Shown here: piece by piece, positions 31,355-43,600 of the stretch
Layout of the letters: each line of letters opens with the position of its first letter
Position numbering within the stretch: the stretch's first letter is position 1
Origin: Melanopsichium pennsylvanicum
Lineage: Eukaryota > Basidiomycota > Ustilaginomycetes > Ustilaginales
Length of the DNA stretch: 64,000 bases
Direction of reading: 5' to 3'
Assembly: GCA_900208305.1 (NCBI GenBank)
Contig: OAPG01000001.1
Location: 1,116,001 to 1,180,000, forward strand
The notes under the pieces: generated by a model
The model's database searches: none
Seen by the model: the letters and a program-made list of their open reading frames with translations, nothing else
What the model was told of the DNA's origin: nothing
Program-made: the position numbers and the translations under genes

Positions 31355-33028
31355 ATGCCGCCGACCGAGCCGCGTTCTCATCCTAAGCCAATCTCACCGT
31401 ACATCACCCTACACTTCCTGACTATTATCCGCCCGCAGGAAGCAAAATCCGGAACCAAAGCGATCGTCATGCGTCAGAAACGACTTGACGAAAAGCGAAG
31501 CAAGGAATCGTGCAAAAAGAACGACATTTCGGACGAAAAGGAAGAGGAGCAACCCAATATCGGCACCAAGAGGAAAGAAACTGCCTCCGCTGCTGACGAA
31601 GAAAAGCCAAAGGGCGAAGGATGTGATGATCGTGCCAAGAGTCGCAAGATGGAAAGATCTGAAGACGATCGCGATGAACAGGTTGAAACCAACGATCAAG
31701 AGGTCGAGAATAGAAAGACGGAGCCGGCGAAACTGTCTGGTCACCAGCGAAAAATAGATTGTATAGTCGCAGGTAATGATGTCGAAGTCAACATGGATGC
31801 CAACTCTGCCGAAAAGAAGCCGAGGAGCTCCAAAGAGATTCCTTGGCACGTATCAGAGAAGGGGCACATCTACTTCTTCTATCGGCCCAAGGTGAGATCT
31901 GCTGACAAGGCTGAGTCCAACAATACCGAATCTTTGGATGATGTGCAAAATGCATTCATGTTGCTTGTACCTCGAGCAAGCGAGTCCGAAACCGCACCTG
32001 CGTCAGAGGCAAATGGCAAGAATGGCGCAGCAAAAGTTGGACAAGAAGACAAAAGAAAGCCGCCTAACCCAACTGCATACCGTCTCATATCGCTTGGTAA
32101 GAAACGGATGCCTAGCCCTGAAGCTGCGCTAAAGAGCGGACAAGAGCCAGGCGGCATCGGTGGACGTCACAGCGAAGCGATCTGGGCGACAATTGCGGAT
32201 GTCGACCAGGATCTGAAGAAAGTCGCGGATGGTATAGGCGAAGGACACTACTCGACGAAAACCAGAGGTGGGTTCAAAATTCATGGCTTTGCGTCCCATC
32301 TCGGATGCTCACTGTCTGACAAAACTCTCAACCACTCTGCTATTTCCGCACACAGGCGACCGCATCAAGCCTGCTGCCAGACCTGCAGGCCGTGGTCATT
32401 ATGCTCTGAGCATCAAGCAGACTAATCCACCCTCATCACGCGAAGCACGACTCACGTATCACCTTTCACACCCAAGCAGACAAGATTTTGGTCAAGTGCA
32501 GGAAGAGCTTGGATTGCACCCATCTTCCTCAGTGCTCATGCAGATGCGAAATCCGACACTGGCCCCAACCGGCCCTGAGGCACCACCAGCGGGTCTTGCT
32601 GAGGACAAACGTGCTATCTTGACAAAGGAAGAGCTGCAGGAGAATTTCGGCGGCGATGTCAACAAGAAGGGCAATCGATACGCTCGACCAGAGAAGCCGG
32701 AGCTGCTCGATCGACAGGGCGTTGAGCTGTTGCTGATCAAGCGGGGACAGCAAGAGGATGATAGCCTCAAAGGCCTTGGCAATGAACAAAGTGAAGGTGA
32801 GTTTGTTTACACTCTCTTAATTCCATTCCATCGATGAAAAATCCGCCTCTGATGGCGCAACGAGTACCGACGATGGCACTGACACAATGATGCTGGTGCG
32901 ATGTTGCAGCGCTTGCCAAGCTGGCCAAACAGGATAGTGACAGGCTTTCCGACGATCAGGTCTTAGAAGAATTGAAGCTTTCTAGCAAAGGCATCGAAGT
33001 CGAAGCTCTGTCAGGCAAGTGGATCTGA
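31355..33028 (+). CDS. Conserved fungal protein (family often labelled BTB domain transcription factor)
   Basis: Three exons, 31355-32267, 32356-32796 and 32910-33028, joined by GTGGGT/CACAG and GTGAGT/TTGCAG introns; both junctions restore the frame. The 490-residue product starts with a highly charged region (about 1-165), then WHVSEKGHIYFFYRPKV, YRLISLGKKRMP, a helical part, and after the first intron RGHYALSIKQ, LTYHLSHP and VQEELGLHPSSSVLMQMRNP. This order matches a widespread ascomycete/basidiomycete family of unknown function; I see no BTB fold, so the database name may mislead. The start is uncertain: an internal ATG at 31469 would remove 38 residues. Likely nuclear, by its basic and acidic tails. 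Confidence 0.75.
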
Positions 33029-33196
33029 TTGCCACACGGCGGTCCGACGATCAACCTGAAGCTTGTCATTGCCTGCACTTCAGTGCAAACACAGGCAGCT
33101 TGTCGCTTGCAGCTGTCTACGATACTGACACGTATTCAAATCCATAGTCGCTGCAGAAGGTCGGCTTTAGTGGCTTGAGCCAATCTAAAAAGACTT

Positions 33197-33634
33197 TCAG
33201 AGAAAAACGCCTTGTGGATCTTCCTGCATCGGAGCTGAGTCGGAAGAAATCTCGACAGCGGTCTGTACCGGCGCCTTGTTCCAAGGTCTCGTGAGACCGT
33301 AGTGGCCTGATGCATCCTGGTTGCCCGTCTTCTCTTCTAGCACGCCGAAGAGCATTTTTACAACGTTATTCTGCTTTGAGATGGTGCCGTCGTTGTCAGA
33401 ACAAGCATTGCGCATCTCTTTGAGATCATTGTGATCAAGATCGTTGCCGGATTCTTGAACGAATTGCTCAATCTGGCGATTAGAGTCTTTGAGTCGAGCA
33501 ACGCTGTCTTGTAGTCTGTTGATCTCATGAATGAGGGTGTCCGCATTGAGCCCACGAAGAGCCTCGGTGGAAACTGTTGAGTAGTCTCCCACGACGGTGG
33601 GCACCTGGCTTAAATCTGGAATCACGAGCGGCAT
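33197..33634 (-). CDS. Small coiled-coil protein, probable Tma17/Adc17 proteasome-assembly chaperone
   Basis: 145 residues in one frame. It has two helices, NADTLIHEINRLQDSVARLK-DSNRQIEQF (about 30-58) and DLKEMRNACSDNDGTISKQN (about 71-90), and a C-terminus ending QGVFL. The layout (E-I, L-x3-S, RL, SN, then an acidic break, EN/DN-x4-I-x-Q, and a short hydrophobic C-terminus) resembles Tma17/Adc17, a chaperone for the proteasome base ATPases Rpt6-Rpt3. The match is by pattern from memory, so the assignment is tentative. It is tail to tail with the gene ending at 33028 and divergent from the class II aldolase gene. Confidence 0.6.
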   Translation of the reverse strand: MPLVIPDLSQVPTVVGDYSTVSTEALRGLNADTLIHEINRLQDSVARLKDSNRQIEQFVQESGNDLDHNDLKEMRNACSDNDGTISKQNNVVKMLFGVLEEKTGNQDASGHYGLTRPWNKAPVQTAVEISSDSAPMQEDPQGVFL

Positions 33635-34598
33635 CTCGATGTGCTGGAAATGCTATCCGTTCAACCTCTGCCGAATCAAATTGACGAGAGATGGTTGCAA
33701 TTTATGCTGTGATATAGCTCAAGTCTGTCGTACTGTGGCAGGTCGACAGACTAAGATGACTCGTGAAACGAAGTTGAGACGAGAGTTCAGAAAGGAATGG
33801 ATGACGAACTGCTTCATATTCATCTTGTGTGCGCGCGCAATCATCTTCAAAGCCCGAATTCCGAGAATACGACTGCAGTCGGTCACCAGAATGGCAACCT
33901 CGGAAATAATGTAGAAGCAGCAAAGAGGGCGCGCGCACCTTGGCTTGTGGGGCTTGAAATTTGCTTGACTTCATTGCAGCGAAACACTACTCTCTTTTGA
34001 CTTGCCAATTGAACACTACTGATTTCTTACTATTTGTTTCAGCCTTCCCCGCAATTTGTTCCTCAAAAATCGGTTGCGGGATTGGCCCGTCTCGAAAGGT
34101 CGGTTCTGTGTTGAGCTGGAGTGCATGACTTATGTGCTTTTGAAGCTTGGTGGCGTCAGGGTCGTGAGCTTGCTTCCCATGATCGGGTAAAAACCGTCAA
34201 GTACTGTAAATTAACAACGCTGCTTGTTTGCCATGGCTTCATTTGGTCACCTTTCCCCACCGGCACACAAGGTCATGTCGATGACAAGTTAACTTAGGCA
34301 AGACCCGGTAGCAGATGCCCGACGTACCAGCATTCATCAAGTGCTGCTGCGCAAGCCTTTGTGAGTGACGTGTGATAATTGCTTGCCAAGTCGGTGAGGC
34401 CAAATTGCCACCGTATTCCTCTTGGAGTGGGAGGATCGAATCGCCACACGCCAAACCATTTCTGCTGGCGTGCCTCGACCACACATGCGCTTATTGCACT
34501 TGGCCACCCGTGTCATCACTATCGCTTTCCTTCTCACCATGACACAATCCATTCCTCCCTGATCGTCGATCTTCTCATATCCACCAAATTCAATCGAC
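33635..34598. other. Divergent promoter region
   Basis: 964 bp between head-to-head genes. It contains a variant of the gtaaatttac motif on the minus strand (about 34201-34218). Open frames near 34239-34651 have no domain. No gene supported. Confidence 0.5.
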
Positions 34599-35632
34599 AT
34601 GTCGCCTCCTGTTGCTACTGACAACGTTCCTGCCTCTGAGCCCGGAGCCAAGGAAGTTCAAAAGGGTGCTCCCAAATTCAAGTTTCCCAAGGTGAGTCGC
34701 TCAAGTTGGCGGCATCGCCCTTGAAAGTCGTACTGACTGGAAATTTTTCTTCCTCCTTATGCGTAACTTTCAATTTCCAGCCGGTCACCTACGACAGCCC
34801 TGAAAAGGAGCGACAGGGCCGAAAGGAGAGACTCGCTCAAGCTTTCCGAGTCTTCGGTATGCTCGGCTTTGACGAGGGTGTTGCCGGTCACTTGACCTTC
34901 CGAGACCCCATCTTGAAGGACCACTTCTGGGTCAACCCATTTGGTGTTCCTTTCCGGTTCATGACCGTCTCAGATCTCCTGCTAATCGGTCCTGATGGCA
35001 ACATCGTAGACGGCGGTCGCCCCGAAAGGATGCTCTACAACCAGGCCGCTTTTGCTATTCACCACGCGATCCACACCGCTCGTCCTGACCTAGACGCTGC
35101 CTGCCACTCTCACTCGATGTACGGCAAGTCCTTCTCTACCCTCGGCAGGAACATCGAGATTACCACGCAGGACAGCTGCGCATTCTACGACCAATGCGCG
35201 CTTTACGAGAACTTTGGCGGTGTTGTGCTCGCCGACGAGGAGGGCAACAACATTGCCAAAGCCCTCGGAGACAAGAACCGTGCCCTCATCCTTCAGAACC
35301 ATGGCATTCTTTCGGCTGCTACCTCAATCGAGGCTGCCGTTGGCTATTTGTAAGTCTGGCTTGACTCAATCCCGTACATGCCTACTTGAACGATTACTGA
35401 CTCGAACCTAATCTTTCTTTTGAACTTCAGCATCCTGCTCGAGAAGCACTGTCAAGTAATGCTGCTCTCTGAGGCCGCTGCTGCTGCTCGTGGCACCAAG
35501 CCTATCGTAATTGGTCACGAAGAGGCAGAGTTCACCCGAAGTCAGGTGGGTACCGATCAGGCTCTCGCATTCCAGGCTTCAGTTTACTTTGACACTGTTG
35601 CCCGCCTTGACAAGGGAGCATGGAAAGAGTAG
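34599..35632 (+). CDS. Class II aldolase/adducin family protein
   Basis: 287 residues from exons 34599-34691, 34781-35349 and 35431-35632; introns GTGAGT/TTCCAG and GTAAGT/CTTCAG restore the frame (VGYF|ILLEKHCQ). The fold binds a divalent metal through three histidines: HSH in CHSHSMYGKS and the later QNHGILS. Other family features are GVAGHLTFRDP, WVNPFGVPF and DLLLIGPDG. Bacterial relatives are fuculose- or ribulose-phosphate aldolases/epimerases; fungal ones are mostly uncharacterised, so the substrate is unknown. The N-terminal 31 residues, encoded by exon 1, are hydrophilic and not part of the fold. Confidence 0.9.
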
Positions 35633-36588
35633 TTATCGCATTTCCCTTTCATCAATACATCCGCATCTGCCGCCCTTTCTGATGGCCCCAGCCTGTCCTG
35701 TCCGCCATTCTGTGTTCTTCTAAGTAGGCGTTCTCTAGTACACTGAGCAGTCATCGGCAGCGTGCGACCTGGAAAAAAATGAAGATTGTGTTAGGCCGTG
35801 TGTTGCTTTGGTTGCCCATCTAGCAGCGTCAAATTTGAATCGCACACGCTGACAGCAGCCAGCTGTTGCAAGATTTTGGAATTTTTGGAGGCAGCCTACA
35901 CAGTGGCGGTCCAGGCAAGCTGTGGATGGCTTGTGATTTCCAGAGAGGGAAAGAGAGAGAGAGAGGGATGGCACGCTCGATTTCCTCACCTTCTGTGTTT
36001 GATTTGGATAGGATTCAAACAAGCATTTGCAACCGATTCGGTCTGAGTCGTGATTCACTCTGAAGACCCTCCTTATTTGCTACAACCTCGTGGTGTTGGA
36101 GCGTCCACTTTACCCTCCTCTGGTTCTGCTCAGCCAACATCCTCTCAGCTATGCTCTTCCCACACCCAAAGCCAGATCATTTCTCCATCCCATGACATTG
36201 TTCCCTTCAGCATCGACTTGACCGTCTCCATTTTCTTCACGCAGCAACTCTATTCAAGTCTATTTCCAGTCACCTCTGTTGCTGCTGCCAGCTCCCAATT
36301 CAATCTTGTTCGCGCCTGACACCATCTTTCCGCCTGCATCTCAGTTCTGCGAGCCTTCCGTCCAGCAAGAAGCGTACCTCGTAACGCCTACATTATCGAT
36401 CTCGTTCTTCCTTCCACTCACTCATCAACATTGCCTCGGCGTCACCAGTCAGTGACCAGCTATCAATCCGCCTCGCTGATTGTGGCCGCACCGCGCTTAT
36501 CGGCAAGACGAATTGAGCTCTATTGTCGGCAGCACGATCGACCTTTGCCCTTTCCTACCTCACCAATTGTACTCCGTAGCACAGCAGC
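35633..36588. other. Intergenic region and CT-rich leader of the PHD gene
   Basis: 956 bp. A GA-repeat (about 35944-35967) and, from about 36100, CT-rich leader DNA precede the PHD-finger gene. No gene supported. Confidence 0.5.
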
Positions 36589-39354
36589 ATGGCGGGCAAA
36601 GTCAGCAGGTCGGGCCCAGCGGAGGCACATGCGAAACCTTCAGAACCATCAGTAGCCAGCAGGCCTGACAACAACAATGGCAGCAACGACGCTTCTCTGA
36701 AGATGCAGGTGGCTGAGTCATCAGATGCCGGCGCAGAAGCAATCTCCGCACAAGCAGAGGCGGCCGGGACTGAGGCTGCTAAGCCATCTACAGTCGCTGC
36801 CCAAGACGACACCACCTCGCGCGGATCGCCCGAATCGGACGACAAAGCTGTCATCTCATGGCCTTCCAAGAAGACCACCAGCAGATCGAAAAAGGGCGGC
36901 AGGACCTTCCAGGGCAAGCCGTCCAGTTCCAAACGCAGCAACGAAGAGCAGGAGGTGATGGAAGACGATGCCGTCGATACCTCTGAGGCAGCTGATCCAT
37001 CCGGCTCCAACGGCAGCACCAACAACACCGACGCAGAAACTCAAGCCAAACAGGTCGGCACGCCAGCTGAGTCCACAGAGGCTGAAGCACAGTCTTCCTT
37101 GGCTCCAGGGGATCAAGATTCAATAAAATCTGGCAACGCGATCAGCAACGAGCGAGACGATGCTCAGCCAAAGAGTACCTCTACCAACAAAGAGCTCGCA
37201 AAGCTCGGCAGCTCGTCTGGTGATGGCGCAGACGAGGGGGTGATGGGCCCTCGACGTTCTCGACGCGGCCCAGGCGCTTCACCGGACCTCAAAGCGCGGA
37301 TTCCGAAGACTGAACCCGAAACGGAGTTTAACTCTCTGCAAGGTGTTGCTTCGGCTGACCAGAACGAAGCGAATGCATCTGAGCAGCCATCGATGATTGG
37401 AAAAGATGCCAATGCCGCCGAATCACCGATCGAAGATGACCGGATAGCAGCCGAAGATTCGACAGCACCGGAAGAGGTTGCTCCCGAGGCACAGACAGAG
37501 CCGAAGGCCGAGATCGAAGACGAGCAAAGGCTTGCGCCAGAGGCGGACGCGGCACAAGACCCTCGCACCACAGAGGCGGATTACGGCGCGGGCGAGCCAG
37601 ATGAAGCTGACTATGCCGATGCGGACGACCACGGCGACGAGGACGGCGAGGAAGCTGGCGATGAAGGCGTCACCCGATGTGTCTGCGGTAGCGCAGACGA
37701 AAACGTCGGTCTGATGATCCAGTGCGAGACGTGCAAATGCTGGCAACACTGTGTCTGCATGGGGATGCAGGTCGAGGAGGACTGCCCAGACGTCTACTTC
37801 TGTGAGCAGTGCCGACCCGAACTTCACATCCCTCTGCTACGCTCGCTCGGCCTGTTACCAAAGTCGTCCAAGAAAGGTGCTGGGAAGGGCGCGAAATACT
37901 CGGCGAGAGAGCTTAAGGAGGCCAAGGATGCCATTGCCATGCTTGCTCAGGAGAATGCGCGCAGAACACAAGCGGCCGAACCTGCTGCAACTTATAACTC
38001 GCGCGACAGGAAAAGCAGCGCCAACCCGCGCAATGAGGCTGCGAAAGACATACCGAAAAGTCCCAAGAGGCGTAGCACCATGAACAGCCGCGATTCGGCG
38101 TATGGCGGTTGGGAGCCTCTTCCACCCGGCTTACTTGCCGACGGTGAGGTGTGGGAAGGTGTCGATGATAAGAAAGGCGGCAGGAAACGCAAACGCGGCC
38201 TTCCTGATGACAGCCTCGACAGCGCTGCAGAGACAACGGAGGCAGGTGAAGGTGCTGCTGACTCCGTCACAGATGCATCCAAGCGAAGACGCATGAGCGC
38301 AGGTGCCAGTCTCGATCAAGAAGGCGATGCTGAAATGGACGAGGACGACCTGTCCGGCGGTGCAGATCACTCAGCCTCGACGTTCAAGGGCCTCAAGAAG
38401 AAGAAGGGCAACAATCAGTACACCGTGCGGGAGAGCTCGGTCACTGCCGACTCCGCTTCCAAGCCCCGCCATCCAAATCAGTATACCTACCGCAACAAGG
38501 AACGCAATGGAGCAACGATTGCAAACGGTCAAAAGACGAGCTCAAGCTCGACGTCGAATCTCACCTCACACTCGCCAAGTCCGAGCCCGAGCAAGGGCAG
38601 AGCGGAGAATGCACGTCGTGCAGCTGTAAGGGACAATGGAAGTCAAATAGGCGCTTCCGCACCTGGAGAGTCCTCTAGCGGTGCTGGTCGTGGCGCACAT
38701 CAGACATCGACGACGCAATGGGGCCTGCCCGAGCATCTCACGCACCTCGCTTATTTGCTCCCGAACGCAGGCTCTCGAAATTGTTCTGCCAGGTCGTCCG
38801 TATTTGCGACGGAAAATGGATCGGCGAATAGTGGCAAGAAGGGGTCCTCAACCACTTCGAGTGGAGGACCTTCGCCACCATCAAGCTCTAAATCCCCATC
38901 GCCGTTTCAGGTGCTGTCCTCCATCGAGTCATCCACCAAAGTTCGCTTCCCGAGTCGTCGTATGACGATGGGCGAGATGCGCAAGCGTGTTCGCAACATT
39001 GGCGAATACGTGACACGAAGCCAGATCGAAGCGGTCGAACGCGAGAAGCGTATGAAGTCGCTTGGTATCGTGCCTCCGTACCTGGATGAGCTGGAGGACG
39101 AAAACGAGGCTGGCAATCAAGCTGAGATGATGCAAGACGATGTTAGGAATGCGACCGCCACCACAGGCGAGTCATCGACAGAGCAGAGCACGGAGGCAGA
39201 AGCGAAGAAAGAGTCGTCGGTGAAGGTTGACCAGCTGCCGTTGAGCATGCGTTTGATGGAAGAGCTAACACGAGAATTGATCAATTTCCAGCGCAGGTTT
39301 TCGGGCATCAACTATAGCATTGGCAGCTCGCATCATTCTGCAACTGTCAAGTGA
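36589..39354 (+). CDS. CTI6: PHD-finger protein, Cti6-like (Rpd3L histone deacetylase complex)
   Basis: 921 residues, no intron. A single PHD finger at about 362-410, RCVCGSADENVGLMIQCETC followed by KCWQHCVCMGMQ and YFCEQCRPE, has the Cys4-His-Cys3 ligand order and the Trp of H3K4me-binding fingers. After it comes HIPLLRSLGLLPKSSKKG. A conserved C-terminal block VRFPSRRMTMGEMRKRVRNI-GEYVTRSQIE (about 783-812) matches the second conserved region of fungal Cti6, which links the Rpd3L deacetylase to promoters. The first 350 residues are acidic, Ala/Glu-rich and disordered. Likely a nuclear corepressor subunit. The name Cti6 is inferred from the PHD plus this C-terminal block. Confidence 0.78.
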   Translation: MAGKVSRSGPAEAHAKPSEPSVASRPDNNNGSNDASLKMQVAESSDAGAEAISAQAEAAGTEAAKPSTVAAQDDTTSRGSPESDDKAVISWPSKKTTSRSKKGGRTFQGKPSSSKRSNEEQEVMEDDAVDTSEAADPSGSNGSTNNTDAETQAKQVGTPAESTEAEAQSSLAPGDQDSIKSGNAISNERDDAQPKSTSTNKELAKLGSSSGDGADEGVMGPRRSRRGPGASPDLKARIPKTEPETEFNSLQGVASADQNEANASEQPSMIGKDANAAESPIEDDRIAAEDSTAPEEVAPEAQTEPKAEIEDEQRLAPEADAAQDPRTTEADYGAGEPDEADYADADDHGDEDGEEAGDEGVTRCVCGSADENVGLMIQCETCKCWQHCVCMGMQVEEDCPDVYFCEQCRPELHIPLLRSLGLLPKSSKKGAGKGAKYSARELKEAKDAIAMLAQENARRTQAAEPAATYNSRDRKSSANPRNEAAKDIPKSPKRRSTMNSRDSAYGGWEPLPPGLLADGEVWEGVDDKKGGRKRKRGLPDDSLDSAAETTEAGEGAADSVTDASKRRRMSAGASLDQEGDAEMDEDDLSGGADHSASTFKGLKKKKGNNQYTVRESSVTADSASKPRHPNQYTYRNKERNGATIANGQKTSSSSTSNLTSHSPSPSPSKGRAENARRAAVRDNGSQIGASAPGESSSGAGRGAHQTSTTQWGLPEHLTHLAYLLPNAGSRNCSARSSVFATENGSANSGKKGSSTTSSGGPSPPSSSKSPSPFQVLSSIESSTKVRFPSRRMTMGEMRKRVRNIGEYVTRSQIEAVEREKRMKSLGIVPPYLDELEDENEAGNQAEMMQDDVRNATATTGESSTEQSTEAEAKKESSVKVDQLPLSMRLMEELTRELINFQRRFSGINYSIGSSHHSATVK

Positions 39355-40618
39355 AGATAGTGTACTGTCTTACCATTTTATGTCTTGAACAGTTGCTTAC
39401 GTCAGATTCAGGTCAACGTTTAGTCGCAGAAGTCGTCAACTCGCTTCGTACTGTTAGTTTGTTCCAATCGCCGTCCATGGGAATCGGTCTATTTGCAAGC
39501 ATCTCATTGAAGACAAGGTAATGCCAAGCTGGCCATGTCCATAGAGCACATTCTTTCCAAGTCAAAGATGCTCTGAATCGCCAATAATCTGTGAACCTTC
39601 GCTCATACATCTGCTCGACCAGTGCTACAAAAGGCCAATAGTCATGCGGGAAGAAGAGGAGACTGTTGAAATTTCTAGTTTTCAAGTGTCGAAATTCAAC
39701 GACGCTATGCTACACCAATTTGAGCTTGCTTCTTTATTTTACCAACGAGTTGAATTTCCGTCGTCGCTTCATTCTCCTAAAATTATTACCCTACATATCT
39801 AGGCTCTTGCCCAAACACATAACACAGGAACGCGTGCACAGGCTGCTCTTTGAACTGTGTCTTGGGGGTCAGTCACGCTTGAAAGCCGAGGCAAGCAAGC
39901 TGGCATTCAACCAGCAGCAACCTAAACCAGCCAGCTCGTCTGAGATGCGCCCAAACAAGCATGTGCTCGCGTCCAAAGGGTGCTAGTAATTTACATTAAT
40001 AGTTAAAATCACAAATATGTACATCACTTGCATTGCAGTGCTCAGCAGCCAGTCAGTCGCCTTACTTCCTGTCCAAACCCATCGTTAGGCGTCGCATGCT
40101 TTCCCCGTTTTCTCACCCTTTCCACCAACCAAACCGTTCGCTTGCTCAACTCTTACCTCCCTCCCACTACCACCTTTTTTCGACTTCGCATCGCCCTCCA
40201 TCGTCGTCATTCGTCATATTTCCTCGTCTTTCCAACATTCGCACTAACTCTCCAATCTTTAATGCTTCGAATCTAGACTCCATATCGACAACACCTTTGC
40301 CAAATTTGTCAATCTTTTATTTGTTTTTTTTTTCGGAATTTGTATTTCCCTGACGAGACACCCTTTCAACCCTGATTAAGGGTGCAAAATTGACGCGAGC
40401 AACAAGGCACTATGTGCACTCATCAGTAGGCATCCATATCTGGATCATCCACCTTTGACCGCGTCAATCTCGACAGCAGCTACTCAATATCGCGACGAGC
40501 TTCAGTCCAAGTCGTCGTATTCTCACTTCAGCACGTTCTACTACATCTTCTGTCAGCACGGGATCCGGTCAACATTACCTATGCTCTAACGTGGATCTGC
40601 AACCACTTTCGGCGCACC
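39355..40618. other. Intergenic region with an orphan Trp-rich frame
   Basis: 1.26 kb. The minus frame at 39413-39685 (90 codons) encodes a Trp-rich, protein-like stretch (YWPFVALVEQMYERRFTDYW) in AT-richer DNA; it may be a gene relic. From about 40030 the DNA is CT-rich leader for the SET gene. Confidence 0.45.
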
Positions 40619-43600
40619 ATGGCTCCCGCACGTAGGACAGCTCGCTCGAGCTTCTCGGCCTTGTCCAGCTCTTCGAATATCGGCTCGACCGCCAACAGAT
40701 ACCACCAACGGTCGTCCGCCTCGTTCACGCCTAGCTCAGCTTCCAAATTGACCACAACTTTAGCATATCGCCCTGCTGCCAATGCTGCAAGTACAACCAT
40801 GCAAAGTACTGATCAAAGTCATCCACCCTCGCCATCAAAGTCACAAGCCAGCAATTCGTATGACGACCCTATAGATCTATCCGACACCGATACCGATCTA
40901 GATGCTGGGTTCGAGGTCGTGAGCCCTACACACATAGCTTCGATTGCCACCACCGCGCTTCTTCCGAGCTCCACCGGACTTGCCCGCAACATGTCGCTGC
41001 TCTCGCCCTCTCCTGGCAACATACACATCGAGAGAAGTCACTCGACCAGTAGTCTGGATCGTTCCTACGCAACATCGCTGAACAGCGATCTTCATGCTAT
41101 CTCCGACGGGTCGCTGTCATCACTCAGCTCAGTTGACTCGGACAGCGATGGACCCGACGCCGCCGCAAAGGGAGTCAAGAGCGCCAGTTCCCCAACGCGT
41201 GACTCCTCACAGACACAACACAATAGACCGGCAAACACGCTCATGCGCGCCTCTGAAGAATCTTTGGGCATGCACAGCCACTCGTCCTCTTCGGCTCCCA
41301 CTCCCAGCCGCAGATCAGCTCGCATCGTGTCTTCCGGCTCAAGCGTTCAGAAGGCTTTGCAAAGGCGGGATGAGCTGGACGCTAAACTCACTGGCAGCTC
41401 GGTGCGTCGAAAGCTGGACTCTCCTGAAGCGTCGCCCCAGAAGAGACGACCTGGCAGACCGAGGAAGTCGGCGACCGACGCCAGCCTTGTGCAGGCTCTG
41501 AAGTCTCCTTTGGCAGCAGTCCAAACGGCGACTGCGACAGACCCGCACAGCTCGCCAGCTGCTGCCTTCACCCGACGCAGCGCTCGGCTGTCTCTGCCCT
41601 CGAGTTCGATCGCAGCTGCATTGATCGCTTCCAAAGACGTCGCGGTGCAGCATAGCTCTGAGGTTTTGGAGGTCGCGTCGCAAGAGCCTGTACCCGAACT
41701 CAGGCGAGGGAGGCGTTCATGTGGCTCACGGCTGGCAGAAGATGCCAAGGATGGATCAGCGTCTTTGCCAGGGCCTTCCGCACTGCCCACCACGCCGGCG
41801 TCATCCGTAGTACCTAGTACGAAGAAATCAAAGGCAAGAAGCAGTAATGACGCAGCGGACAAGGAAGGCCAAGATGTCTCGGTCACGCCTGTAAAGCGAG
41901 GTCCTGGCCGACCACGATTATCACGCAATGTAGTCTCTCCTTCGCCTCTCGCTCCGGTGGGCTCGCTCGCGAAGCACAAGGAAGAATTGACGACGAGACG
42001 TCTTCGCAAACGAAGCCTATCATCAGCCAGCGCAGGTGTCGATGCGGCTACCTCGACCGCTAGTCGAGATGCGACAGAAACGCCGCGAAAGAGGAGCAGA
42101 CTTTCGCGCAGGTCGTTGAACTCTGAGCCCGAGACGAGCAGCAGTGCGCCCATCGCCACACCAGAGCCAGACCGCGCTGCACAGACGGAGGTCATTGTCA
42201 GCAAAGACGTTGTCGATTTGCTCGACGACGACCTCAGCGAATTGAGCGACGTGAGCGACATGGACTTTGGGTCACCTGGATCCTCCCAGTCAGGCTCACA
42301 TTCCCGTCGCAGGGGTCGACCGTCCGGATCACGCAATGCCGAGGCGAGCAAGCTGAAGCGTGCTAGCAGACCAAAGGACGGCAAATCTTACCACTTCACC
42401 GGTCTATATGCTGGCGAGGCCGATGCCGTGGCTTCCATCTCTCTGCTTCGTCCTGGCGAGATCCAGAACGCCGTCTTCCCAACCCCTGTCCACTTCGGTG
42501 CCAAGCTTCTCACAGAGGAGCGCGACTTCTGCTTGCCGTATCCCATTCATCAGAAGATGGACCAGCTTCGTGATCGCGTCAATGCAAAGCGGAAGCCTCC
42601 TCGCTACCAGCAAATCAGCAAAAACAAGTACTACTCGCGACCCAAGTTGCAGGGTGAAGTGCAGACGTGCAGTTGCAAGGCTGGCAGCGGATGTGGAGAT
42701 GGCTGCATCAACCGCATGCTGATGTACATCTGCGATCCTAGAACCTGTCCCAGCGCAAGCAACTGCACCAACGTCAGTCTCGGACAGCGACCCGCCATTA
42801 AGACAGCGGTCGCCTACTACGGACGCCGAGGCTTTGGTTTGAAGACGCTTGAGCCGATCAAAAGGGACGATTTCATCGACGAGTACCGTGGTGAAGTCAT
42901 CAATCTCGGCGAAGCTGCTAAGCGAGTAACCGAAGAGTACAAGGCTACCGGCAACTACTACTTGCTGGATTACGATTCTGCCGCCGGGGAACTGCTGGAT
43001 GGAGGTCGCAAAGGTAACATCACCCGTTTTGCCAATCACTCGTGCGACCCAAATTGTCGCATCGAAAAGTTCATCATCTGCGGCACTGACGAGGCGCTGT
43101 CAGCCGAGTTTCAGATCGGTCTTTTTGCTATTCGCGATATCGACGCGGGCGAAGAACTTACTTACAACTATGGCTGGGCCGCTTTTCAACCTCGTGATAT
43201 CACCGGAGCTCCTACGGCTCAAGTTCCGACCGAACAATGTTTGTGCGGAGCTGCCAACTGCTCGGGCATCCTCGGTGGAAAGAAAGCACCGGCCACCAAA
43301 GCTGCGGTCGAGGCGGTCGAGGCAAAATCTCGCAAGAAGACGGCTAAAGGTAGAGGCAAAAGCAAGGGAAAGGGGAGAAGAACTGCTCAAGGCTCACGTG
43401 TGCGCATGCGGGCCATGACGCCAATGTTGACCGCATCTCAACTGTCGGCCGCAGCTATGCCCACTTCTACGCTCTTGCCTGCGGCAGCCGGGCGAAAGAT
43501 GCGCCAAGAAGCTCAGCCGACTCTGCGCAACAAAATTGTCGTCAGGCGTCGCGAGCGCTTGGCACGTGAGGCCAATGAGGCTTCCTCATCTACATCGCTA

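Noticed and set aside
41347..42384. 345-codon minus frame within the SET methyltransferase gene
   Set aside because: Antisense of a Ser/Arg-rich region; Leu/Ser-rich translation with no family match.
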